Assembly: GCF_018873765.1 (NCBI RefSeq)
Contig: NC_057923.1
Span: 19,005,913 to 19,069,912 of the forward strand
Source of the DNA: Telopea speciosissima
Lineage: Eukaryota > Streptophyta > Magnoliopsida > Proteales > Proteaceae
DNA: 64,000 nucleotides
Direction of reading: 5' to 3'
Shown here: piece by piece, positions 34,148 through 44,604 of the stretch
Layout of the letters: each line of letters opens with the position of its first letter
Position numbering within the stretch: the stretch's first letter is position 1
Made by a program: the position numbers and the translations under genes
Notes under the pieces: generated by a model
What the model saw: the letters and a program-made list of their open reading frames with translations, nothing else
What the model was told of the DNA's origin: nothing
The model's database searches: none

Positions 34148-35017
34148 TTAGACTCCAAAGAGATGCATGGGAAGAAGCAACTGTCGTGTAGACATGTAAT
34201 GTTTCTCTTGTTCAGGAATGCGAAATAAAAAACAATACAAGTACGTTTATTTCCCATAAGAGATTGTATGACCCCACCCACCCTTTTTTTTTTCAAATAA
34301 ATTACTTAGACCTCTCTTGTACTATGCATAATTATAGTCAACAATCCTGAGTTTACAACAATTACACTCTCTTTCCCTAAATATGAATCACTTCTTATTT
34401 TTTTGTATAATTGTTGAAGATAAAAGGAGGTGATTGGAAATAAAGCAAAGTTCAAGGGAGGTCAAAGTAATATCACCTAAAATGGATAATAATTATAATT
34501 ATTGTGAACTTAAGGGTGCAAATTTATCCCTCAATCTAGGTGATTAAATTACTCTGATCTCGTTAAATTTTGCCCTATTTTCAATAAGTTCCCTTGTATC
34601 TTCTTTACTTCAATAATTACTAAGCAAGTGATATCGGGGAGCAGAGTGTAATTGTTGTAAACTCAGGCCTATTGACTATAATTAATAGGAGGGATATGGG
34701 CATCTTGCGGTGCATCGCAGTGCAGGCCTGGGAGTTCAACAGTTTTTTTTTTCTTTCTTCTTGAGTTCGGCCACGTTGGATGTTGCAACTTTCACATGTC
34801 AAGCTCTTAGACCTGCACTTTAATGCACCACAAGATTAGAACACTGCAAAGGAATTTTTTTTTTTTTCCAGTATAAGAGAGATTGGAAAATTTATTCTCT
34901 TTTTTTTTTTTTTTTCCTAGTTAAACGGGGTTTTCTCTGGATTTAATAAAGATAGAAATATTAGTAGTTTGTAAAGGAGTAAATTCAAAATAATTTGTTT
35001 GTGAATCCAATTAACAG

Positions 35018-35764
35018 ATAAAGCATTTGGGGCCCATAACGTCGTTAGCAATTCATAAGGCAGATGACCTCCTCTACTCGGCTTCGGTAGACAAAACTGT
35101 GAAGGTATGGCGGATCTCAGATTTCAAATGCATTCAGACCATCCAAGCCCATCCTGAGCCAATCAATGCCATCGTGGTGGGCGACGACGACGGTATCCTC
35201 TACACGGCCTCCGACGACGCCACCGTTAGGGTTTGGCGGAGGAATTTCTGTGGCGGTGGTGATCGGCAACAACATGCCTTGACGGTTAGCCTTTCCGCTA
35301 AGTACTCACCGGTAAAAGCTCTGACCCTAGCCACTGATGGTGGGATCCTATATGGAGGTTGCACCGATGGGTACATACATTACTGGTTCAGGGGTTGGTT
35401 TACGGGTCAATTGCAGTATGGTGGGGCCCTCAGCGGACATAGCCATGCTGTCATGTGCCTTGCCAACGTGGCTAATTACGTGGTGAGTGGGTCAGCTGAT
35501 CTGACTAGTAGAGTTTGGGTGAGGGAACGAGATGGACAGCACGTTTGTCTAGCAGTGTTGCAAGGTCACAGGGGACCTGTGAGGTGCGTGACGGCCTTTC
35601 TAAAGAACAACAAAGGTTTGGCTGAAGATGGTGAAGATCATTGCACGGTGTGTACGGGGAGCCTTGATGGGGTTCTTAAGGTGTGGCAAGTCAAGATTTC
35701 CAGCAATAAGAGTCGGAATTCTACAGGTGGAGATGGATGTAGTCAAGATTACTTTGATCTCTAG
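35018..35764 (+). CDS. WD40 repeat protein of JINGUBANG type, exon 2
   Basis: Codes for residues 252-499 and stop TAG, joined in phase 0 (KKT then IKHLGPITSLAIH). Five more WD40 repeats follow: LLYSASVDKTVKVWRI, ILYTASDDATVRVWRR, ILYGGCTDGYIHYWFR, YVVSGSADLTSRVWVR and TVCTGSLDGVLKVWQV. With exon 1 this gives seven blades, a complete propeller. The 499-residue product is slightly longer than the usual JINGUBANG-type protein because of its extended N-terminus. No catalytic function is expected; it is a scaffold. The family's Arabidopsis genes that I recall lack an intron here, so the split should be checked with transcripts. Confidence 0.88.
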   Translation: MKHLGPITSLAIHKADDLLYSASVDKTVKVWRISDFKCIQTIQAHPEPINAIVVGDDDGILYTASDDATVRVWRRNFCGGGDRQQHALTVSLSAKYSPVKALTLATDGGILYGGCTDGYIHYWFRGWFTGQLQYGGALSGHSHAVMCLANVANYVVSGSADLTSRVWVRERDGQHVCLAVLQGHRGPVRCVTAFLKNNKGLAEDGEDHCTVCTGSLDGVLKVWQVKISSNKSRNSTGGDGCSQDYFDL

Positions 35765-36564
35765 CTTATCTCCAAGTAAAAGGAATTATGGGTGGGGATT
35801 TATGATTTTTTCAATTCTTTGTGAGAGACCCTGTCATATGTGTCGTGTATGAAAACTTTCTCCTATATTTTTCTCATTTTTTTCAAATTTTTTTATTTTT
35901 TTATTTTTTTTTTGGCCTCTGACTTCCAAACATAGCATTAAAGTACGTTAAGCGGTAGGTTTCCTAAATACAATAGGGATTCAAGTTAGGTGTTTTTTAA
36001 TGAAAAATTCAAGGTAGGTTGGTGGAATAGTTTTGGAAACTGAATTGTACCATAAATCAAGTGGAAAGGATTTGGACCGACCCGAACCTATTTCATCTGG
36101 TATCTAATAATTCTAATCTTTCGAGTTTGTATTCAAATTCAAATGTTGCATTCTCGTGGTTGAAGTTGGTGGGTTTCTGGTTTTCTGCCCACTCCCAACC
36201 GTGCGAGAAGTCTTGCTGTGCGCATGCTATAATTGAGACTTGATATGGTCTATCCATACAAACCCAATTAAGGCAATAACTTTAAAGAAGATGGGATACT
36301 ATAATGGAAGAAAGTTCTCCATGAGGGAGTGTACCACCCACCATTAAACAGTGGGACAAAATGATCGCCCCACCCCCATTAAAAGTGGAAATCACATCTT
36401 CGATGATGTCAATACATGTGTTCTCATTGGCCCCTGCACGTGCGATCCCCCACAAAGAACACCGACCCAAAAAAGAAAAATAAAGAGAATGAGGTTAAGA
36501 TGCCTTACTTATCAAAAATAAATAAAAGAGAATGGGATATCGGATATCTCGGTTTTCAATTATT
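35765..36564. other. 3' flank and intergenic sequence
   Basis: Contains the 3' UTR of the WD40 gene with a T-rich tract (35870-35911); nothing else is recognised. Confidence 0.4.
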
Positions 36565-36767
36565 GGCTCTATTTGTTTCGGTGTAAAATTTTACATGAAA
36601 ATTTTTACTTTAAAGATTTTGACTTACAAAATTTTACACGTATAAAAGTTTTTCAATGCTTGTTTTTTAATGAAAATAAACATTAGAAAACTTTTCAACG
36701 TGTAACATTTCACATTTATGAAATAAAATTTACCGTATAAAATCTTACGATGAAACAAACGGAGCTC
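36565..36767. mobile_element. MITE with GGCTCTATTTGTTTC ends
   Basis: About 200 bp. GGCTCTATTTGTTTCGGTGT at the left is matched by the complement of the right end, ATCTTACGATGAAACAAACGG then AGCTC. The interior is AT-rich with internal inverted AAAATTTTACA motifs. The superfamily (PIF/Harbinger or hAT) cannot be settled without a clean duplication. Confidence 0.6.
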
Positions 36768-36829
36768 GGAACACCAGCTCAGCAATCTGTTGTATATAAG
36801 TAGCTAACTATAGTTCCCAAGTAATCACT

Positions 36830-37060
36830 AAATCCGATGTTTTAAAAAATTGGAGTCGAATAGATTGAATTGGTTGATTTGGATTGGAATCGGTTATTGC
36901 GACCAATTCGGCCAATTCTAACCGATTGTAGTCTATTTTAATCAGATTCTGATCGATTTCAGCTGATTCTAATTGATTTTCATTGATTGAGATCAAAATC
37001 ATTACCAATGACCGATTTGACTTTTGATTTTGATTTTCATAACCCTGACTGAACCAGCTT
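36830..37060. repeat. degenerate GATTGGTTGATT-rich repeat
   Basis: A run of TTGATTT / ATTCTGATCGATTT / CAGCTGATTCTAATTGATT variants, probably a decayed non-autonomous element; borders not visible. Confidence 0.35.
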
Positions 37061-37298
37061 CTTTTTAAGGACAAAACATGGAACCCTCTTCACATCCTCA
37101 ATTTGTATAGCACTTGGGTATTGATGTACATAAAACTACCCACTAGGTGGATAGGCGACACGTGGATGAAGGCTAGTCAGCACAAGGGATAGGACACGAT
37201 TGGAACTAATAGGTAGTTCCTTTGGCATCACGACTTCAAACCAACCCAAACCTCATCCAACAACTAACTCCCCAACTATCGCACCATTGAATTGTTAT

Positions 37299-37437
37299 CC
37301 TCTCCCGTTACTATACGGTGCAGTAATACATTGTGCGGCGGCTGCAGAGGCCATGTGCACCATGTGGGGCGTACTGTGCCACATGGCCTTTGCAGCGCCG
37401 CACGATGCAGTACTGCATTGTGCTGTAACAGGCGAGG
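37299..37437. repeat. 139-bp long inverted repeat in a gypsy LTR-like region
   Basis: Arms of about 65 bp (37299-37367 against 37370-37437) share blocks such as CATTGTGCGGCGGCTGCAGA and GGCCATGTG, with a very short loop. It lies about 360 bp upstream of a PBS-like site, that is, in the likely LTR. Confidence 0.65.
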
Positions 37438-37800
37438 ATAAAAATTCTGCACCATTACAATGAATATTCCTTGAATCAAGGGAAACTGAACTCCAACTCC
37501 GCCATGCACGTAGAGATACTCAACCAAAAAGGGACACCAACTACCACGACACAACAACCGTCCCTGCCACTATTACGACAATTGTTCCTCCCCCCTTTAA
37601 ATAGTAAAGGGGGAACCCAGGTACAACACAGTCACTCTGACTTATTTCTATCTCTACACTCCCTCTACATTTTTTTCTGTTGTGTTGGACTGACTTAAGC
37701 ATCAGAGAGTCCCCCCCTCAAATTCTACCCCGAGCCTCTCTTGTGCTCCTTTCCAATTGCAGGTCTCCATATCATCAACTTAGATTCCAATGGAAACAGA

Positions 37801-38971
37801 TTGGTGTTGTCTATGGGAACAAAAAGGGAGACAGAGAGAGTAAGAACCACCAATCATGATGATCACAAGAAGTATGTGAGTAGCTTCAACATGGGGTGAA
37901 GGACACCAAGCCAACCCTGAACACAATCAAGGCAACCAACGCTTTGGAGGAAATCCCCCAAATCCATCACAAGTCCCTATACCTGCTCCACACAATGCCA
38001 ACCATGGTGGCGGGGCCCAAGCCGAGGCACACATCGAACGTACAGACGATGTGGCCAAGAGGCCCAAAATTTGCAACAAGCCGATCTACAGGCTCCAGTA
38101 ACCCAAGGGCAGTTTCTGGCCCTGCAACAGCAGTTTCATGAGTTGACTCAGGCCCACTGCCAAAACTCCAAAGCTTTGGCCCAGGCTCATTTGCACAGGA
38201 TTCCACCCCCAACATCTCAAGCTCATTTGCACGAAGCTCCACCCCCTAAATCTCGGGTCAACTATGGCAGCAAACACAACAACGCTGGGTCGACCGACTA
38301 ATTAGGTCGTAACCCTATAAACTGCATCACTGACGAGCAGTCAAAGCATAACGGGAACCCTGATGAGGCACTCTCCAAATGAGAACCAAAAGAACCTCGT
38401 AAAGGGGAGTTTGACAATGGAGACCTTAATAAACAGATCAAGGATCTCCAGGAGCAATTCCAAAAAGTGATGCAAAACCAAGTCGAGGCCGAGAAGTTAG
38501 TCTTCTCTAGTAAAACGTCACTTTCTAACAAAATAATGAGTGTGTCATTCCCCAAGGGATTCAAGATGCCGGCGTTCGAGTACTATGACGGCACTATTGA
38601 CCCCGTGCAGCATTTGGAGGTATTCAACTCGCTAATGGGTTGTTGTGGAACCTCCGACCCTATCATGTGTCAAGCTTTCCCTACCACTCTAGAGGGAATG
38701 GCTAGAACCTGGTTCACCCATCTTGAACCGAAAATGATCAAGGTCTTCCGATACCTCAACACGTCCTTCGTTGCGGCTTTCACAAGCAGCCGAACATAAG
38801 GAAACTCCAATCAATCTGACAACTCTGAAGCAAAGAAGCAACGAGTCCTTCAAGGATTACCTAACCCACTTTAACCAAGTAAAACTAGAGATAGAAGACT
38901 TGGACCCTTCAGTGGAATATACTACCCTCCTCATGGGAATCACCAACAAGGACCTCAATTGGAACCGCTAA
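37801..38971 (+). pseudogene. Ty3/gypsy PBS-like site and gag fragment, frameshifted
   Basis: TTGGTGTTGTCTATGGGAAC at 37801-37820 resembles the GGCGCCGTCTGTGGGAA leader motif of many plant Ty3/gypsy elements. From 38071 one frame reads a Gln-rich coiled region (with stops at 38299 and near 38380) and then FPKGFKMPAFEYYDGTIDP and GMARTWFTHLEPKMI, typical capsid motifs. The frame shifts near 38795 and continues NESFKDYLTHFNQVKLEI, the next conserved gag block. It ends at 38971 in a tandem repeat; no pol follows. Confidence 0.75.
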
Positions 38972-39110
38972 ATGAGGTACACCATAACCAATTACGTACA
39001 CTCACTCCTTCTCCCCTCGCTAAGTGAGGTACACCACAATTCCTATACGTACACTCACTCCTTCTTCCCCCGCTAAGTGAGGTACACCACAAGCACTAGT
39101 TCACACAGAC
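38966..39110. repeat. 52-53 bp tandem repeat joined to the gag break
   Basis: Units start CGCTAARTGAGGTACACC at 38966, 39018 and 39071, each followed by ACGTACACTCACTCCTTCT. The first unit overlaps the last codons of the gag fragment. Confidence 0.75.
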
Positions 39111-40217
39111 AAATGCATACGATGTATAAAGCTCAGTAATTATAGTTCATGCATAATAAATCGTAAATCGTCATTTCTCAATTTTCCCTTTGTCACATCA
39201 TTTCAGGCATTAGTAGCCATACTTACGTTCCATTTCATACCATTTCATGCATTAATAATCACGCATGTATTCTACTACACATAATTGTAGTTTCAATAAT
39301 TTCAATACAACATCCAAATAAACGTACATATCATCATACAATTTGGGGAGAAGTCTTAACGTAAATCCAACTCACAAAATTACGCAATCGAAGATTGATT
39401 GCCCATACTTGAACATTCGAGGTTTTCAAACCACTCGTCACCTGTTGCCAAATAATTACAAACATAGGTTATAACACCTAAAGAAGCCAATGATTCCATT
39501 CTCATTGGGTTTAGCATGTCAAAACAGGCAAACTAACCAAACAAGGGTGATTCAAACTCGCCTAATTCCATACCGATCTCGTCGGTTTCCAACTAGTTTC
39601 ACTACTGGCCTTGCCGACCCTCAATCTAGAAGCATCTGCCAAGCAATCTTGTGCAGACTTTGGTTCTAGAGGCAACCAGAGCCCTCCGGTTCCTTTGTCG
39701 GGTTGCTGCCAACGAGTCGGATGCGGCCTAGAACCTGCTCAAGAGAGCAGTTCAGCCTAGGGTTTTGGGGATTTTCATGGGGTTTTCACTCCAAACCAAA
39801 TATAGATTAGCACAAAATCCACCATATAAAACATGTTTTAAAGCTTAAATCATACAAGGAAACCTAATCTAACCTTCAAATCAATAAATCTCACCTTGGT
39901 TTGCTCTCACCACCAAACCCTGGTCGAGAATCCCACACTCATTTTCTTTTTTCTTTTTCAAAAGCAATGCTGAAACAAGACACATTGCTAATTAAGTTAC
40001 TCTATTCATATGTCAATCTCATCATCTAAAATCTAGGTCGAAAACCAAATCATTTCCATGGTGATTTTACCTCCAAATCTCTGCCAAACTCCAAATGGGT
40101 GAAGATGTATTGCTCAAATCATTCACCAAGGCTTAGATTTCGTTTTCCTCCTTCAAGTCCTAGCTAAATCTTCAATTCTTCATGGATCCTTTACCTTACA
40201 AGTATATCTTTTCCCTT
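39111..40217. other. intergenic, possibly old LTR sequence
   Basis: AT-rich sequence without coding signal. General composition resembles the reversed chromovirus LTRs, but I find no shared block long enough to claim homology. Confidence 0.3.
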
Positions 40218-40226
40218 TTCTCTTCT

Positions 40227-41443
40227 GGATTTGGCTCGTCTGCAGCCTTGCTTTGAGGGGTCATCGTGTTGCACACAAAGGTGAGCCCGCCACTTGGATA
40301 ACTTTGGATCTAACAGTTAAATTCAAATTAGAAGAGAAGTTAATGAGGGGATGACCGTAAACCATGTCCAACCAAACAACCCACCCACCTGGTTTTGGTT
40401 CACTAGCATAAACCAACCCCCAAAATCTAGTCTACCCCTAAATCCCCAAATCCCAGGCGATGCTACGCACAAAAGCCCCAAATCAAACTAAAGCTTCTTC
40501 TTATCCGTCACTCTGCAACCAAATCCCTAAATCGACCCACAAAGATAGTTTTTCCTAAAATGTTGTCCATAGCTGAATTGTTCTTGTTTCCACCCAAAAT
40601 GATATATTGAAGAATCAAAATTTTCTACAACTGGAAAGGGACAAGAGGCTAACATTATGCAAATAACCATGATAGAATAGTTAGACAAGTATAACATTAT
40701 AAATGAATCAAACTCCCAACTCATTAGATTTTATGGTATGATGATAAAAGATTAGAAAAGCTGAGTTACAATAGAGAAGTAGATACAAGGAGATAAACTT
40801 GTAACTCTAAATAAGAAAATATTCCTAATAGATGTATATCAAGCATTTAAAGATCCAAAATGATCACTAAACCAGCATAATAACACATGGAGCTCGAAGC
40901 ACAATACGGTACAGAGAAAAAGAACCAATGAAATCCAGATTGTTGGAGAAGAAATTGTGAAGAAAAGTAAGGGTTTCCCTTTGTCTTGCATGCCTATTGC
41001 AAACACTAGTGACGAAATTCGAAACCTTCATCGTGGGTTCAGAGGAAGAAGAGGTGGAGACCGACGGAGAAGAAGAACCTTCAGTTCAATTTGGAGATTT
41101 GGTTGCAAATCGACGGAGAAGAAGAAGACTTCAGTTCGATTTGGGGATTGGTTGCAGAGCGACGAAGAAGAAGAAGCTTCAGTTCGATTTGGGGCTTTTG
41201 TTGGCAACATCGCCTGGGTTTTGGGGATTTACGGGTAGACTCGATTTTGGGGGATGGTTTACGCTAGTGAAACAAAACCGGGTGGGTGGGTTGTTTGGTT
41301 GGTCACGGTCTAGGGTCATCCCCTCATTAACTTCTCTTCTAATTTGAATTTAGTTGTTAGATCCAAAGTTATCCACGTGGTGGGCTCACCTTTGTGCGCA
41401 ACACGATGGCCACTTGAAGCAAGGCCGCAAACAAGCCAAATCC
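40227..41443. mobile_element. Mutator-like element with ~315-bp terminal inverted repeats
   Basis: TTCTCTTCT is repeated exactly at 40218-40226 and 41444-41452, a 9-bp target duplication. The ends read GGATTTGGCTCGTCTGCAGC on the left and the complement of GGATTTGGCTTGTTTGCGGC on the right. Similarity extends inward about 315 bp (to about 40540 and from about 41125). The 1,217-bp element has no transposase. The right arm has an expanded 49-bp tandem repeat that the left arm lacks. Confidence 0.88.
41063..41209. repeat. 49-bp tandem repeat, three units, in one Mutator arm
   Basis: Units begin at 41063, 41112 and 41161 with GACGRAGAAGAAGAA and contain TTCAGTTCRATTTGGGG. The period of 49 puts successive units in different frames, so it is unlikely to encode protein. 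Confidence 0.8.
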
Positions 41444-41771
41444 TTCTCTTCTTCTCCCCATTTTTATCCCTTTATTTTCTTCTCAAATCATGAGTTGAGT
41501 ATTTCTCAGCTAAGCCATCATTCAACTCTTTTATATGGGTCCTCTCTAGCCCCATGTTAAGATACTAATGAACCCCCTTTAATTGGACTAACCACCACTT
41601 ACAATTTCATTTAAATTGAACTCTCAATTGAATATGTTGGTTCAGCACATGGTTCAACCCATAAATTAACCTGAACCCAACAACCTTATAGCTTATGACC
41701 CTTTGATAACTTTTACTATTCACATAGTGCATAAAAGCCTATATAAATAGATACCTTAATTCTCACTCAAG

Positions 41772-42239
41772 TGTTAGAAAATCCTTGGGTTTTGTCAAAC
41801 CTGAATCCATCCCCATACAGAGATCTAGAACACGATTGAATAAAAGAACAGGGAAACAATAAGTACCTTACACCCACGTATGTTGTCGAAGAACAATACT
41901 AAGAAAAGCTCCAAAGCTTGATTCACCCTCGATCAATAATGATTGCAATCTCCTTTAGGAGTGTCTCCCTTGGTTTGGATCTTCTCTAGTCTCCTTGCCT
42001 CACACACCCCTTACATTCTTAGTGGGAAGAACAAAGAATGAGATCAAGTGACTGTAGGGACCCTAACCTTGTATTTATAATAAATACAAAACCCTAATCC
42101 AATCCACCCTCACAATGAAAAAGACTAGTATACCCCCATTAACCTTAAAGTAGTCCTAGACTGGGTTTATGCCCATGGACCCACACCAATAGCTAGGGTA
42201 TAACTAATTAAGCCCACAAATATTTACAAATATCTTACA
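41772..42239 (-). repeat. 3' LTR of the copia element
   Basis: TGTTAGAAAATCC...ATCTTACA. TATTTATAATAAATA near 42072 provides a TATA box on the minus strand. Confidence 0.85.
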
Positions 42240-44599
42240 ATCTCCCACTTGGGCTACATTAATTATACACATCTCCCTACTGGCTTGGCTTGTGAGTCAC
42301 ATTGCAAACTATTACTTTAAAATCTTGAAACGGCTAACAAATAGACTCATGTCGAATAACAGCAGAAGATACACCTCAACATAAGGCATTCAACTTTCTG
42401 TCAGTTACAAACACAAAACTACTCACTAACTAGAATCGTAATGGGAAATTAACCGTGACAACCAACCTGTGATCACATATTCCTTGTTGTCAAGCCCTTA
42501 TGGGTCCTTTACTTTGATATTAACCACCTTCCCTTGGGCAAAACGTCACAAAACTGGTTAATACCTAACTTTGGCTAAATACCGCCTTTGGCTATTACCA
42601 CCATGAAACTGTGGCATTACTACCTTAAAACATTCACATATCAATAAACATACGCATACAACTACTAAATCAAGCAAACCATGCATACTCATAAACATCC
42701 ATGCTCAACAAATCCAACATAAACATATATATTCATAATTTCCATGCTTCACAAACCAAGTATGCAACATAACTGTTAAGCATAATAAACAAGCTCCCAT
42801 TGAACCCTCACTAATTAAACGAAAACATATAACAAACCAACAAGAAAACTGTACCAAATTCTTGAAACAACTGCTTGAATTTCTGTGTGACCCAGTATCA
42901 CAAAACCTTTTAGTTTCAACACAAGTGCCTTTTGAACATAACTACCTTCTCCCATGTTCCTATTTTTTTTATCTTGATCTTATCTCCCAGGGTGTTTCTA
43001 AACATATCAAGTTTGGACAACAACCCTAAATTCTCTTCTAGGTCCATAATTTATTTTTCCTTATAGTTATTCCAATACGAGTAAGAATAGCAAAAAATAT
43101 TCCCAAATATAACATTTTGCATGGAAGAAGAAGCAATTAACAAGATATTAGACATGAATAACTAGGCCAGTCAATAACACAATCAGTGCACTTACCAATA
43201 AAATCGAATTAGAGTTGCAACTGTTACTACTCCCCTATTCTTTGGGCTAGGAGTACACTGGTTCTCTTATTCACCCGTATTTACCGCGAAAGGAACAACA
43301 ACTCCCTGAAATTCCATCACCTTTGGGCAGAAGAGACCCCTAGATTACCGTCCTTTCCAATATGTGTACCTTAACTTAGGTGACATCACCTTTAAGCAAA
43401 TGTCACTAACACTTTGGTGTGATATACCCACACCTAATAAAACACGCCAGCAATCTTAACTAGCAAACAAGAGTTTCGACCGTACTACATTTTTCAACCT
43501 TTGGGTCAAAAAATGCATTGGTCCTCTCAATGCAACTACTGTGAGAAAGCAATGACGTTCGGAAATCTCCTCCGCCTTTGGGTGATAAGAAACCCCTAGG
43601 CCATGCTTCTCCATTTCTTGTGCATAAAAATTTCTAAACTTGGACAATGCCACCTTTGGGTGATCATTATCAACTTTGCTGTTAATATAATTGTGTATCA
43701 TTGAATTACAAAAATATCACAATAAAACCAGGCATGCTACTTTTGTGGGTCCTGCCTAACTCTTTCATGACACATTGTAATCCTAACCTCTGCAGCCAAA
43801 TTGGGGATTCCAAAATCCATTCACAAAATTAGCTTTGACATTAAAGTCACCTTGATACACTCAAGTACCTCAAACCCCAAAACTGGGACACCCGCTGCCT
43901 ATCGTTATTAAAAACAAAATTTGAGAAAACTGAGTCAAATAAAGACAAAATCACCAAAACATATCCTTAAAGGTGTCAACAGTACCCAAACAAGGTACCC
44001 AAAAATACTTCTTTGAAAATCGGACACATCGATCCAAACCGGAGCTCAATCTGATGCTCCACGCCCATTATACCATGCACTCAAGATTATTGGAAAACAT
44101 AAAAAATGCCAAAACAATGGTCTCTGATTACCTAAGATATGTTGAATTGCATATCAAAACGAATAGTACGAAAAAACAGACATATCAGAAAAAAACCGCA
44201 CCTCAAAATTCATCCAAACGAACCCACACAGGCCATTGGAAGTTTCTGGTTCATAAACAAAACCAAAACCGGTTCAAACTAAAGTCTTTGGTTCAAACCA
44301 AACTGCAATCAGTCCGGTCCAATCTAGGTCAGGAAATTGGGCCGCCGGGTCTGGCAAACGAGTCAAAATTTTGTGCCTCCGGGTCGGTTAACTTTGACAG
44401 GGTCAATGGTCAAGGAATCTTTGACCTGGTCACTTTGACTGGGTCCGGGTTTCTTTGACCCGGGTCGGGTCCCTCTCTGATCGGGTCAAACGTGACCCAC
44501 AAGTAAGTCCACTGACGTCATCGTGACGTTAGACCTACGACTTCATGATGACGTCAGAATCGTTTCCTTTTTTTTTTTTTTTTTTTAAACCTTGCCGGT
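42240..44599 (-). other. interior of the non-autonomous copia element
   Basis: No convincing protein domain in 2.4 kb. The block CACCTTTGGG(T/C) recurs (about 43319, 43388, 43496, 43571, 43654), each followed by a GTGA/CAGA-like continuation; it may be a repeated leader structure. A 161-residue ORF at 43973-44458 has no recognisable motif. A run of GGGTC/GGGTCAA repeats occupies 44330-44480. Confidence 0.5.
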
Positions 44600-44604
44600 G
44601 AGTG

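Larger units (their letters stand above)
33183..35017 (+). other. intron 1 of the WD40 gene (1,835 bp)
   Basis: GT donor at 33183 and acceptor AACAG at 35017, preceded by a long T tract (34892-34916). It carries a foldback element and, at about 33590-33840, a degenerate repeat of GATACTGATC/GATATCGATC motifs. Confidence 0.75.

Noticed and set aside
40957..41347. Arg/Lys-rich ORFs of 93 and 116 residues
   Set aside because: They arise from the 49-bp tandem repeat and inverted arm of a Mutator element; different frames are open by composition.
43973..44458. 161-residue ORF as copia gag
   Set aside because: It is on the strand opposite to the element and shows no gag or other motif.
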